The notes under the pieces were generated by a model. That model made no database searches and had not been told where the DNA came from. It saw only the letters and a program-made list of their open reading frames with translations. A stretch of 64,000 nucleotides of DNA. Origin: Planococcus sp. A6 (GTDB lineage Bacteria; Bacillota; Bacilli; Bacillales_A; Planococcaceae). Shown one piece after another: positions 14,388 through 21,567 of the stretch (position 1 is the first letter of the stretch; every line of letters starts with the position of its first letter). The stretch is taken from NCBI RefSeq assembly GCF_028823615.1, contig NZ_JAPEHT010000002.1:1-64000 (forward strand). Direction: 5' to 3'. Position numbers and translations under genes: made by a program.

Positions 14388-15359
14388 ATGCAAGGCTGGG
14401 TAAAAATGCACCGGAGAATCGTAGAGCATGATATTTGGAACGATGTGACAACCTTTCGGCTTTTCTCTTTGCTGATCTTCAAGGCATCCCATAAGGATGG
14501 AGTGAAAGTGAGAGGCATAGAAATTAATCGAGGTCAGTACCTCCGTTCCTATTCGAAACTTGCGGAAGACTTGGAATATAAAGAAGGCCGAGGCTATAAA
14601 AAGGTCGCAAAAAGCACAGTTTTACGTTCTGTTAGGAAATTAGTTGAAGAAGGAATGGTGTCGGTTCGCGAAACGGAACACGGAACGCTCTTCACAGTCT
14701 GCAAATACCAAGAGTATCAAGGGTTTGACGGTGATAGCGAAACGCTTAACGAAACGGATAGCGAACCTTTAACAGAACGAACCCAGAACGAACCCAGAAC
14801 GAACACGCAACAAGAACAAGAACTAAAGAACTTAAGAACTAAAGAATCTATATCTACTACATCTACAACAGCAGCACCAGCTCCGCAGGTAGATGGATTT
14901 GCAAAAGCTCTTCAAACCTTTGAAGCGAATATTTGTCGCTTAGGTCCGATTCAAATGGAGAGCCTTGGCAAATGGTTCGATGACTTCGATGAATCTTACG
15001 AAATTATCGAAGAGGCGATCAAGATTGCTGCAGATAGCAATAAAAAGACTTTCAGGTTCGTAGAATACCTGCTTAAAGAATGGGCGAGCAACAAGCTCCA
15101 AACAATTGATCAGGTACGAACTTACGAACGGAATAAGTTTAACAACGCTCCTGCTAAACAGGGCAATAACAATCAGCCGCGGCCGAGCTACCGAAACAAA
15201 CCAATGCGGGAGGAACTCCTCCCTGAATGGTTTGGTAAGCCTGAGGAAGAACCGGCGCGCGAGACGGTACCGCCGAGCAATGAGCACCTGGAAGCCGAAA
15301 AACAGAAGTTGCTAGCCAAGCTGGCAGCGCGGAGAGGAGCAGGTCATGAGGAAGATTAA
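14388..15359 (+). CDS. DnaD-type replication initiator
   Basis: 323 residues from the ATG at 14388 (AAGGGGG seven bases upstream). The N-terminal winged-helix part is WVKMHRRIVEHDIWND at the start plus KSTVLRSVRKLVEEGMVSV near 80-100. A Gln/Thr/Glu-rich linker covers about 120-175, and a DnaD/DnaB_2 domain at about 180-250 ends in the typical FRFVEYLLKEW. A basic tail follows. Such proteins melt or mark the phage origin and recruit the host helicase. Tandem 11-base repeats inside the linker coding region (14773-14805) may be the origin itself. The usual partner, a DnaC/IstB-like helicase loader, is not found next to it. Confidence 0.88.
   Translation: MQGWVKMHRRIVEHDIWNDVTTFRLFSLLIFKASHKDGVKVRGIEINRGQYLRSYSKLAEDLEYKEGRGYKKVAKSTVLRSVRKLVEEGMVSVRETEHGTLFTVCKYQEYQGFDGDSETLNETDSEPLTERTQNEPRTNTQQEQELKNLRTKESISTTSTTAAPAPQVDGFAKALQTFEANICRLGPIQMESLGKWFDDFDESYEIIEEAIKIAADSNKKTFRFVEYLLKEWASNKLQTIDQVRTYERNKFNNAPAKQGNNNQPRPSYRNKPMREELLPEWFGKPEEEPARETVPPSNEHLEAEKQKLLAKLAARRGAGHEED
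14773..14805 (+). repeat. Three tandem 11-bp repeats, candidate phage origin iterons
   Basis: CAGAACGAACC, CAGAACGAACC, CAGAACGAACA lie head to tail inside the initiator gene. Looser copies (GCGAAACG, ACGAAACG, GCGAACC) lie just upstream, and an AT-rich run follows (about 14822-14870). Lambda-type phages place iterons in the same spot. Confidence 0.55.
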
Positions 15360-15783
15360 ATTTCGAGTTTACGACAAAGATTTGAAGAGGATGCATATAT
15401 GCGGAGATAACAGGCATGACTCCATGACATTCTATTCGAATCAAGAAGCTCAATATTACAATCTGCAAAATGGCGAAGGTAGTGGCGAGCATGGATCCTA
15501 TGAATTGATGCAGTACACCGGAATTAAAGTGAAGCATGACGTTGAGCTTTATGAAGGCGATATCGTGCCAGTCCAGGGAATGATTCATCTTGGTTGGAAA
15601 CAAGGGGCATACCGATTTAAAGGAAATGGCAAGGTCGTCTACCTCGCTGATACAATGCGATTTGCTTTTATTGTCAACACGGAAGAGCACGGATATCAGA
15701 TTGTCTGTTATGACAAAGGCGTTCGGCAGCAGTACGAAGTGATCGGCAACATCTACGAAAATCCTGATTTGCTGAACACTTAA
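15346..15783 (+). CDS. YopX-family protein
   Basis: 145 residues. The YopX signature is present: MRKIKFRVYDKDLKRM at the N-terminus, LMQYTGIKVKHDVELYEGD in the middle (tight match to the family's FTGLxDKxGxxIYEGDI), and EVIGNIYENPDLL at the end. The family is common in Gram-positive phages and has no firmly established function. It overlaps the end of the initiator gene by 14 bases. Confidence 0.9.
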   Translation: MRKIKFRVYDKDLKRMHICGDNRHDSMTFYSNQEAQYYNLQNGEGSGEHGSYELMQYTGIKVKHDVELYEGDIVPVQGMIHLGWKQGAYRFKGNGKVVYLADTMRFAFIVNTEEHGYQIVCYDKGVRQQYEVIGNIYENPDLLNT

Positions 15784-15872
15784 TTTTTTATAAATAAGTT
15801 GTCAATATTTTCTTTTAACTCACTGAGCTAAGCATTTCGGGATGTTAAAAATTTGAAAGGGGATGGGACAAG

Positions 15873-16040
15873 ATGGGACGAACAACTCACCAGCCATTAA
15901 CTGAAAAACAAAGATTCATGCTGAACTGGATCCGCGAACTGAAAAGCGCAGGCATTACGAACGGGCCGAACAATCAGCCACTTGAGCAACTTGATTATTA
16001 CGATCTGCGCAGCGTTGTTATGCAGCAGCGAGAAAACTAA
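15873..16040 (+). CDS. 55-residue hypothetical phage protein
   Basis: MGRTTHQPLTEKQRFMLNWI, then RELKSAGITNGPNNQP and a helical end DLRSVVMQQREN. Ribosome site AAAGGGG lies upstream. Basic and soluble; family not recognised. It occupies an otherwise empty 278-base gap and is followed by another gene with its own GGGGG site. Confidence 0.6.
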   Translation: MGRTTHQPLTEKQRFMLNWIRELKSAGITNGPNNQPLEQLDYYDLRSVVMQQREN

Positions 16041-16061
16041 AAATCGACTGGGGGAAATTAA

Positions 16062-16748
16062 ATGAGCTTTAAATTGACGATTACTAAGGTACAGCACACT
16101 GAGCATGGCCGTGATGAAAACAAACTGCAGTTGACGAACGATGAGGCGTTTGTAAACGGCACTGAAGTGATTAATCTGATGCAACGGTTCTTTGGCGGAC
16201 AAGAGGTGGCTCCACCAAAAGAAAACGTGCCTATAAAAGTTCAGAGCCCAAAGATGGCCAATGCTACAGCTCCAACTCCGGAACCGGTGCGAGAATCTAA
16301 ATCATTAGCAGAAGCAGCAATTGAAGCAGCTCAGACAGAATACAAGTTCGACATCGGCAAGCAACCATGTGAAAAGCCAAAAGAGCCTAAAGGTCGGCCG
16401 CGTGCGGTAGAGCTGATCGGCTCAGAGCGCTCGAGCTTCTCGATTGCTGATAAGTACCCAGACTTGAAGATGCCATCAAGTGAGGGGCGTACTGATGGAT
16501 TCGATGACAGACAGAATGTTCAAGTCCTGATTCGTTGCTCAGACTGCGGATATAACGGTACTCACGGGACTTACCTTTCGAACAAGTACACCAAATGCAA
16601 AGGGTGCGATCAAAAGCTTTTCCTCGAATATGCAGCTGAGGAACGTGGCGAAGAAGATTTTGACGGCAATGTGTTCGTTGCTCAGGTCCGATACAAGACA
16701 CGGCAGGAGCTTTGGGAAGAAAAGAACGGCGTAACGGTCGATGCTTAA
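16062..16748 (+). CDS. Hypothetical phage protein with C-terminal zinc ribbon
   Basis: 228 residues. The N-terminal 60 residues are followed by a Pro/Ala/Glu-rich linker, then a zinc ribbon: RCSDCGYNG at about 160-168 and CKGCDQKLF about 20 residues later (two CxxC knuckles). It ends QELWEEKNGVTVDA. The ribbon suggests nucleic acid or protein binding; family not recognised. Confidence 0.7.
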   Translation: MSFKLTITKVQHTEHGRDENKLQLTNDEAFVNGTEVINLMQRFFGGQEVAPPKENVPIKVQSPKMANATAPTPEPVRESKSLAEAAIEAAQTEYKFDIGKQPCEKPKEPKGRPRAVELIGSERSSFSIADKYPDLKMPSSEGRTDGFDDRQNVQVLIRCSDCGYNGTHGTYLSNKYTKCKGCDQKLFLEYAAEERGEEDFDGNVFVAQVRYKTRQELWEEKNGVTVDA

Positions 16749-16812
16749 CGTCATTTGGATTTGCATCGCATTGATCGCTGCCATGACGCTGAGCTGGTTA
16801 TTGCGGAGTTGA
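16741..16812 (+). CDS. Possible 23-residue membrane peptide
   Basis: ATG overlaps the upstream stop; MLNVIWICIALIAAMTLSWL then LRS: one hydrophobic helix with a positive end. The tight coupling resembles the other tiny membrane genes of this operon, but the length allows chance. Confidence 0.35.
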   Translation: MLNVIWICIALIAAMTLSWLLRS

Positions 16813-16830
16813 CGGAAAAGGAGAGATTAT

Positions 16831-17013
16831 ATGCAAGCTAAAGTAATTAAGTCTTTCAAAATAGTAGGGAAAAAAAGAATTGTTGAGGTTGATGAAATCC
16901 TTAGTATCAGTGGCGACAACCAATACGATTGCGACGCTGTATACGTTGATGGGGAATGGTTATGTGATACCGACAGCCCTTTTGCGTCTGAATATCTGGA
17001 AATCATCAAGTAA
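16831..17013 (+). CDS. 60-residue hypothetical phage protein
   Basis: Strong AAAAGGAGAG ribosome site. Small beta-rich protein (KVIKSFKIVGKKRIVEVDE, then YVDGEWLCDTDSPF), possibly an SH3-like barrel. Family not recognised. Confidence 0.65.
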   Translation: MQAKVIKSFKIVGKKRIVEVDEILSISGDNQYDCDAVYVDGEWLCDTDSPFASEYLEIIK

Positions 17014-17056
17014 ATCGTTCGACCAAACAGCGCAATAAAAAAGGGGGCCACACTTC

Positions 17057-17545
17057 ATGTGGATTCTATACGAAGCTTATCTCAACTTGAAGCTGAAGCG
17101 CCGCTGGAAGAAATTCCAGAAGTTATTAAACAAAAACTTCTTTGTTACCGAAGAAGGCGTCCAGGTAGTCAATAAAGAAGATTTGCCAAAAGGAACCCAC
17201 TGGCGTACGACCTTGCCCGTGAGAAAAGAAGCGGCCCATTTCCGAGAATCCGTTCATATCACCATTCCGGATTTGGGTGACGATCAACCGAATGGCCACC
17301 CGTACCAAGTGACGCTCGTTGATCATCGCAACAGAGAGCAACACCCACTACATCACCCGCGACTGAACCGTTTCTTTTACGAGGAAGCAAAGCGGAACGA
17401 GTTCGTCACGGCATTCGAGAAATCGGTGATGGATGCAGGTGGCCGCTTTATAAAAAAACCGCACTTGCAGCATCCCTTATTCAGTTCATTCAACATCCTC
17501 AGTGCTGAAGGCGATACGCACTTCAGCCTGACGGTGTACCACTAA
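17057..17545 (+). CDS. Hypothetical early phage protein
   Basis: 162 residues, start ATG after AAAAAAGGGGG. A basic N-terminus (NLKLKRRWKKFQKLLNKNFF) is followed by a His-rich middle (HRNREQHPLHHPRLNRFF). No family recognised and no membrane segment. It lies between two very small genes in the early operon. Confidence 0.65.
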   Translation: MWILYEAYLNLKLKRRWKKFQKLLNKNFFVTEEGVQVVNKEDLPKGTHWRTTLPVRKEAAHFRESVHITIPDLGDDQPNGHPYQVTLVDHRNREQHPLHHPRLNRFFYEEAKRNEFVTAFEKSVMDAGGRFIKKPHLQHPLFSSFNILSAEGDTHFSLTVYH

Positions 17546-17559
17546 AAGGAGGAATTAGC

Positions 17560-17673
17560 ATGGTAGGTATTCTAATCGGCGGCATGATGGTCGCTCTGAT
17601 CACAGGTATGGTGGCAGGCATGGAAATTCAACAGCTGCGTCAAGAAGAGCAGAAGAAGGGGGCTAATCAATGA
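17560..17673 (+). CDS. 37-residue membrane peptide
   Basis: Ideal AAAGGAGG ribosome site. MVGILIGGMMVALITGMVAG is one glycine-rich transmembrane helix, followed by a charged tail EIQQLRQEEQKKGANQ. The stop overlaps the next start (ATGA). Function unknown. Confidence 0.65.
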   Translation: MVGILIGGMMVALITGMVAGMEIQQLRQEEQKKGANQ

Positions 17674-18269
17674 CTGAAAAACCGGTTTTGACAAAGGAAC
17701 AAGCCGCCGCGCTGGAAGCTGCATTGCGAGAAGATCGACCTGATCAGATATTAAAGCGTGCAGCAAGAGATCACGAAACATGGTTTTTTGATTGCCAGCC
17801 TTTGAATTATTTAGAACTTCCGATTTTAGCGAAAGCTCTGTATGTCGGTTATGAAATAGAAGATGTGGCATATCTCCCTGGGGACATGGTGGTTTATAAA
17901 AATGGTGGACTGTTTGCCAATGGGAAACGAATCGCAACGGTCCACGCTCACGATAGAGAGAACAGAGCGGTAATGTTCGACAGTACATTCAACCATCCTC
18001 TGAACACTATGGGGACCAAACAGCTTAGAAAAGCCATCGAAGAAGAAATCTACTGGCTGCATAAGTTGGGGCGGGATAAGATTGGGGATTTTAAATACAA
18101 CGATGTGTTTATCGATAAAGAGGGAGAATCATATTTGTTGAGAGACGCACATCCTGCTGATGGTTATAGAGGATTGAATGACGCAGACTTTTGGTATGAG
18201 TCAGGCGATTTCAAAGGTATCTACCCAGCCGAATCATTCAAGCCATTCTTTAAAGCGGGGGATGACTGA
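17670..18269 (+). CDS. Hypothetical early phage protein
   Basis: 199 residues. The middle has a GDMVVYKNGGLFANGKRIATV segment (split here), suggesting a beta-barrel; helices flank it. Translationally coupled on both sides (4-base overlap before, one-base overlap after with the dUTPase gene). No family recognised. Confidence 0.7.
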   Translation: MTEKPVLTKEQAAALEAALREDRPDQILKRAARDHETWFFDCQPLNYLELPILAKALYVGYEIEDVAYLPGDMVVYKNGGLFANGKRIATVHAHDRENRAVMFDSTFNHPLNTMGTKQLRKAIEEEIYWLHKLGRDKIGDFKYNDVFIDKEGESYLLRDAHPADGYRGLNDADFWYESGDFKGIYPAESFKPFFKAGDD

Positions 18270-18751
18270 TGGAATTACACGTACTCTTCGAAAAGCAACA
18301 GCAGCTGGAAGCAGAAATCGAGCGCAATCATCCGGTACGGCCAGGCGAGAATCGACTGAAAAAGCAACTTCTCGCCTTGATCGTTGAATTAGCCGAGGCG
18401 GCCAATGACTGGCGCGGCTTTAAATACTGGAGCGTTGACCAGGAAGCGAAAGAAACGCTCCTGGAGGAATATTGCGATGTGCTTCATCTCTTCCTGGCAA
18501 TCGGATTGAGAATCGGCAAGACAGAACTACCGGAAGGATTTGTGATGCTTGCGAGCGAGGACGTTGAGGATTGCTTGCTCGACATCTTTGAAGAGGTGCC
18601 GCAAATCGAATGGAGCAGCTATTGCTGGAACTTTTCGTTTTATCGATTCTTAGAGCTCGGCGATCTGCTCGGCTTCAACTGGGAGCGAATATCAGATGCG
18701 TACATGGCCAAGCACGAAATCAATTGGCAACGACAGGAGGCTGGTTATTGA
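18269..18751 (+). CDS. Dimeric (all-alpha) dUTPase
   Basis: 160 residues. The metal-binding signatures of the dUTPase_2/MazG-like superfamily are visible: ExxE in VELAEAANDW (Glu40, Glu43) and ExxD in LEEYCDVLHL (Glu67, Asp70). It hydrolyses dUTP to dUMP and pyrophosphate, keeping uracil out of phage DNA and supplying dUMP for thymidylate synthesis. Phage dUTPases in Gram-positive hosts can also signal to island repressors; nothing in the sequence decides that. It overlaps neighbours on both sides by one base. Confidence 0.9.
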   Translation: MELHVLFEKQQQLEAEIERNHPVRPGENRLKKQLLALIVELAEAANDWRGFKYWSVDQEAKETLLEEYCDVLHLFLAIGLRIGKTELPEGFVMLASEDVEDCLLDIFEEVPQIEWSSYCWNFSFYRFLELGDLLGFNWERISDAYMAKHEINWQRQEAGY

Positions 18752-18951
18752 TGGGTTGGAAAGTAAAGCCAGGGATTAAAATTGCGGTCACTGCGGAAGT
18801 GCTGAAAGTGAAAAACGAAATGCCCACACTGCTCTTGATCGACGGCGTCTGCTACCGGAAAGATGTGGCGGCGACTGAGAAGGAAAAGAACCGGCATAAG
18901 CTCACGGTTGAGCAGCGGACGCACCGGCTACGTCAGATGGGCCGAATATAA
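18751..18951 (+). CDS. 66-residue hypothetical phage protein
   Basis: ATG overlaps the dUTPase stop (TGATG). MGWKVKPGIKIAVTAEVLKV then LLLIDGVCYRKDVAATEKEK. Small, basic, beta then helix; family not recognised. Confidence 0.6.
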   Translation: MGWKVKPGIKIAVTAEVLKVKNEMPTLLLIDGVCYRKDVAATEKEKNRHKLTVEQRTHRLRQMGRI

Positions 18952-18976
18952 AAAACTAAAGGTGGAGGAAGAACTT

Positions 18977-19105
18977 ATGATTTTGGCAGCATACAAGCTA
19001 ACAATTGCAATCGCCGCACTTATTACACTCTTCACTATCAGAGATACCGATTGGGAAGAGCGGATGGAGGTCGAAGGCGATGCCGATTCACGTAGTGGGC
19101 GCTGA
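18977..19105 (+). CDS. 42-residue membrane peptide
   Basis: Ribosome site GGTGGAGG. MILAAYKLTIAIAALITLFT is one transmembrane helix, then RDTDWEERMEVEGDADSRSG. It overlaps the start of the next gene by 26 bases. Confidence 0.55.
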   Translation: MILAAYKLTIAIAALITLFTIRDTDWEERMEVEGDADSRSGR

Positions 19106-19232
19106 GTTCAAAAGCAAGCTCAAAAGACTATTGAAAGACGCTGAGAAAACCATCTCGGAGGCAAAATTGAATTCGGAACAGAAAGCAGGTGGCAGCCTAT
19201 GTCGGGGTGCAAAAGATGCAATCGAGAGCTGA
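19080..19232 (+). CDS. 50-residue hypothetical phage protein
   Basis: MPIHVVGAEFKSKLKRLLKD then AEKTISEAKLNSEQKAGG; basic helical protein with GGAGG upstream. The end overlaps the next gene by 34 bases. Family not recognised. Confidence 0.5.
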   Translation: MPIHVVGAEFKSKLKRLLKDAEKTISEAKLNSEQKAGGSLCRGAKDAIES

Positions 19233-19369
19233 AAACTCAAAAGAGCATCGCGGCCGGTTATGGGCCGACCTGCAAGAAAAAGCAGGAAGAAGCAGATGCC
19301 GAGTTCTTGAAGATTCAAATCACGATTGACGAAGAACTAGCTTATCAGGAAAAGGTGAAACGTCGATGA
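19199..19369 (+). CDS. DUF6011-like small zinc-binding protein
   Basis: 56 residues: MSGCKRCNRELKTQKSIAAG, then YGPTCKKKQEEADAEF. The CxxC plus GYGPxC pattern is typical of small phage zinc-ribbon proteins grouped as DUF6011. The stop overlaps the rusA start by four bases, so it probably belongs to the same translational unit. Function unknown. Confidence 0.65.
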   Translation: MSGCKRCNRELKTQKSIAAGYGPTCKKKQEEADAEFLKIQITIDEELAYQEKVKRR

Positions 19370-19794
19370 AAATATTATTTGAAATCCCTGGGGATCCAGT
19401 CGCCCAGGGAAGACCAAGAGCCGGTAAGTCTTTTACCGGCAAAACGGTTTTATATGATCCCACGAAATCCCGAGACTTCAAAAGCTATGTCCGGCTGGTA
19501 GCTGCACAGCACGCGCCGGCGAAGTTGATAGAGGGGCCGATTCACTTTAACGTTGATTTTTACCGTTCGGTACCGAAGAAGTTTCAAACCAAACCAAAGC
19601 TTGAGTTGATTGAGAAGGGGCTCCTGCTGCCGACCACCAAGCCCGATGTCGATAATTACATCAAGGGCGTCAAGGATGGTCTGAATAAAGTGATGTGGCA
19701 TGATGACAGCCAAGTAGTCAGCCTGAACGTCCGAAAATTCTATAGCATGACGCCGAGGGTCGTTGTGCATATCACATACTTGGAGGGGGATTAA
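19366..19794 (+). CDS. rusA: RusA-family Holliday junction resolvase
   Basis: 142 residues. The conserved region PTTKPDVDNYIKGVKDGL, then MWHDDSQVV, carries the acidic active site (Asp94, Asp96 and Asp113/114), and the N-terminal PVAQGRPRAG loop matches RusA. It cuts branched DNA made during phage recombination before packaging, consistent with the upstream RecT cassette. Ribosome site AAAGGTG; coupled to the preceding zinc protein gene. Confidence 0.92.
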   Translation: MKILFEIPGDPVAQGRPRAGKSFTGKTVLYDPTKSRDFKSYVRLVAAQHAPAKLIEGPIHFNVDFYRSVPKKFQTKPKLELIEKGLLLPTTKPDVDNYIKGVKDGLNKVMWHDDSQVVSLNVRKFYSMTPRVVVHITYLEGD

Positions 19795-19795
19795 G

Positions 19796-20119
19796 ATGAA
19801 AATCACAGGTGGATACACAAACAGAGGATTTCCTATTATTGAATTTAAAGACCGATACGGAGACGCTTGCGAGATTCAAAAATCTTCGTTGGCTACAGAA
19901 GACGCAATATGGTTTGGAATTGCAGATGCTAATCCACAAATAATGGCATCTAAGACACCGCAAGGCGGGACAGGGTGGGTTCCGTATGAAATACCTAAAG
20001 ATGTATTGCTGAGTACTCGAATGCACCTTACTCAGGATCAGGTGAAGGAGTTGTTGCCAATACTTCAGCATTTTGCGGAAACTGGCGATTTAGTGGATCC
20101 AGAAGGGGTGAGTAAATGA
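19796..20119 (+). CDS. Hypothetical phage protein
   Basis: 107 residues from the ATG at 19796 (AGGGGG upstream). It opens with KITGGYTNRGFPIIEFKDRY and SLATEDAIWFGIADANPQIM, a pattern I have seen in small phage proteins of unknown role. A helical tail (TQDQVKELLPILQHFAETGD) follows. No known domain assigned. Confidence 0.65.
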   Translation: MKITGGYTNRGFPIIEFKDRYGDACEIQKSSLATEDAIWFGIADANPQIMASKTPQGGTGWVPYEIPKDVLLSTRMHLTQDQVKELLPILQHFAETGDLVDPEGVSK

Positions 20120-20268
20120 TTCTTGCATTAAAAATTATCTTAATTTTAATTATGTGCATCAGCTTCATGGGAGCGGTCGCGGAGAAAGATAAAGATTTCC
20201 GGCGCTCGGTAACTGCAGTGTGCATCGCATCGATGTTGGCCACGGTCGCAACATTTATCTGGGTATAA
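20116..20268 (+). CDS. 50-residue two-helix membrane protein
   Basis: Start overlaps the upstream stop. Hydrophobic MILALKIILILIMCISFMGA, a charged turn EKDKDFRRS, then VTAVCIASMLATVATFIWV: a helical hairpin. Function unknown. Confidence 0.6.
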   Translation: MILALKIILILIMCISFMGAVAEKDKDFRRSVTAVCIASMLATVATFIWV

Positions 20269-20298
20269 AATAGATTCCATGCATCAGGAGGGTTGCTT

Positions 20299-20502
20299 GT
20301 GAGCGAGAGAGATAAGGACATGACAGAAGAAATCGACTTGCGGGAAAGTGCGGTATATGTAGTGAAGGACGGCTACTGCACGAAGCTTCTCCCCATGCGA
20401 TCAGGACAAGATCAAGTGATTTGGAAAGAGGGGATTGTGCTCGACGTTGTTAGGTCTCACCGAATCCGTTTGGCAGGGGAAATGGAAATCGGAGAGAATT
20501 AA
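20299..20502 (+). CDS. XtrA-like phage protein
   Basis: 67 residues from a GTG with CAGGAGG six bases upstream. IDLRESAVYVVKDGYCTKLL resembles XtrA of PBSX, which likewise lies just before the late sigma-like gene xpf. This family match is from memory of pattern and position. It is the last early gene before the late-control region. Confidence 0.6.
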   Translation: MSERDKDMTEEIDLRESAVYVVKDGYCTKLLPMRSGQDQVIWKEGIVLDVVRSHRIRLAGEMEIGEN

Positions 20503-20530
20503 GAAAAATAGGAACGTTGAACACAATATA

Positions 20531-20539
20531 TGGTATAAT
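20531..20539 (+). promoter_or_regulatory. Extended -10 promoter of late-control leader
   Basis: TGGTATAAT (TG at 20531, TATAAT at 20534-20539). No good -35 at 17 bases; TTGAAC lies only 11 bases upstream. Transcription would begin near 20546, about 75 bases before a strong terminator. Confidence 0.6.
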
Positions 20540-20619
20540 TAGGCTCATAAACGGGCACAAAATGACAACTACCGAAAATTCATAACTTCATATAGCAGTC
20601 CATTACGGAAGAACCGACT

Positions 20620-20665
20620 GGACACAAATTAGGAGCGTACTAGCTCTTGATTTGTGTCCTTTTTT
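20620..20665 (+). terminator. Strong intrinsic terminator in late-control leader
   Basis: GGACACAAAT and ATTTGTGTCC arms with inner GAGC/GCTC pairing and a run of T. It lies between the extended -10 promoter and the 64-residue gene that precedes the sigma-like regulator. Confidence 0.85.
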
Positions 20666-20690
20666 ATTTGCCAAAAAGGGGGATAGGCCG

Positions 20691-20885
20691 ATGCGAACGA
20701 TTCAAGACCAACTGAGAGAAAAAGGGCTTTCAGCGAGCCTCAGAGACACGGGAACGCCATCGAATACAAATGTCAGCAAGAAGTCTAAAGAACAACTCTC
20801 TGATCGAGAATGGGCGGAAATCATGGGGAGTAATCGCGATACATTCAGACGAGCAAAAGGCGGGGCCATCAGACGCAATCGATAG
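20691..20885 (+). CDS. 64-residue hypothetical protein upstream of late regulator
   Basis: MRTIQDQLREKGLSASLRDT, a Ser/Thr/Asn-rich middle, then EQLSDREWAEIMGSNRDTF and a very basic end RRAKGGAIRRNR. The C-terminal half looks like a small helix-turn-helix. It follows the terminator and lies 11 bases before the sigma-like gene, so it may act in late control. Ribosome site AAGGGGG. Confidence 0.6.
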   Translation: MRTIQDQLREKGLSASLRDTGTPSNTNVSKKSKEQLSDREWAEIMGSNRDTFRRAKGGAIRRNR

Positions 20886-20896
20886 GAGGGGTGAAG

Positions 20897-21388
20897 ATGA
20901 TGATTTGGGCGGATGAACTGATACTACAGTATAAAAAGCACCGGGGCGAACTGATTCAAAAAAGAGCGAAATTGAACAAAGAGGATCCGCAGGACAAACT
21001 CGATTTAACTCAATACAACAGCATGATTGATGAAATGGATTTTGTGCTGCAGTGGCTGGAAACTGGAAGAGATCCGAACAATTACCGCGGCGCGGATAAA
21101 AAGGGAATCTATCAGTCTCAATCCTTCCAGAGCATGGACTTTATTCCGGACATAACCGAGCAGATTGAAGAAGGGCCTAAGCATCTCTATATGTCTGCTG
21201 AAGAGAAAATCATCATGGCCGATATCTTCGCCTCTTTATCGTTCCGGGAGCGGCATTGCTATATCCTGCACATTGGCCGGCAGATCAGTGTAGCGAAAAT
21301 AGCAAAAGGTTTAGGGGTTGGAAAATCAACAGCTCAAAGTTATATTGAACGCGCAAAGCGGAAGATTGCTGTCAGAGTCAGTATTTAG
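20897..21388 (+). CDS. Xpf-like late transcription regulator (sigma region 4 type)
   Basis: 163 residues; ATG at 20897 chosen because AGGAGGGG is five bases upstream (GTG at 20891 is too close). The middle has WLETGRDPNNYRG, usual for this phage family. The C-terminus is a sigma-70 region 4-like HTH: SLSFRERHCYILHIGRQISV, AKIAKGLGVGKSTAQSYIER, AKRKI. In PBSX, Xpf switches on the late operon. Here the gene lies directly upstream of paired TTGCCGTACG repeats and the terminase genes, the expected place for an autologous late promoter. Confidence 0.82.
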   Translation: MMIWADELILQYKKHRGELIQKRAKLNKEDPQDKLDLTQYNSMIDEMDFVLQWLETGRDPNNYRGADKKGIYQSQSFQSMDFIPDITEQIEEGPKHLYMSAEEKIIMADIFASLSFRERHCYILHIGRQISVAKIAKGLGVGKSTAQSYIERAKRKIAVRVSI

Positions 21389-21396
21389 CACAGTCC

Positions 21397-21417
21397 TTGC
21401 CGTACGTTTGCCGTACG
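21397..21417 (+). promoter_or_regulatory. Tandem TTGCCGTACG repeat, candidate late-regulator site
   Basis: TTGCCGTACG at 21397-21406 and again at 21408-21417 (period 11, one helical turn), followed by TATAAA at 21425-21430. It lies 8 bases after the stop of the Xpf-like gene. Confidence 0.6.
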
Positions 21418-21428
21418 ATATCACTATA

Positions 21429-21520
21429 AATGAAGGGGAGAAAAAAAGAGGGGATGCGTTCGAGAGAATAGTCCCTCCCACAGCCCCGTTATTTTCGAGT
21501 GGTTTTTATTGGATATAAAG
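21429..21520 (+). other. Non-coding block conserved with the remnant prophage; candidate packaging site or late leader
   Basis: About 90 bases match 652-745 with few differences, including GAGAGAATAG, GTTATTTTCGAG and TTTTTATTGGATATAAAG. It contains a GAGGG/CCCTC hairpin around TTCGAGAGAATAG. The conservation outlasts the genes beside it, arguing for a cis-acting role next to the terminase genes. Confidence 0.5.
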
Positions 21521-21567
21521 GGTTTTATTCCTTCTCTGATGAATTGTTAGTGGAGGGGGTGAATATA

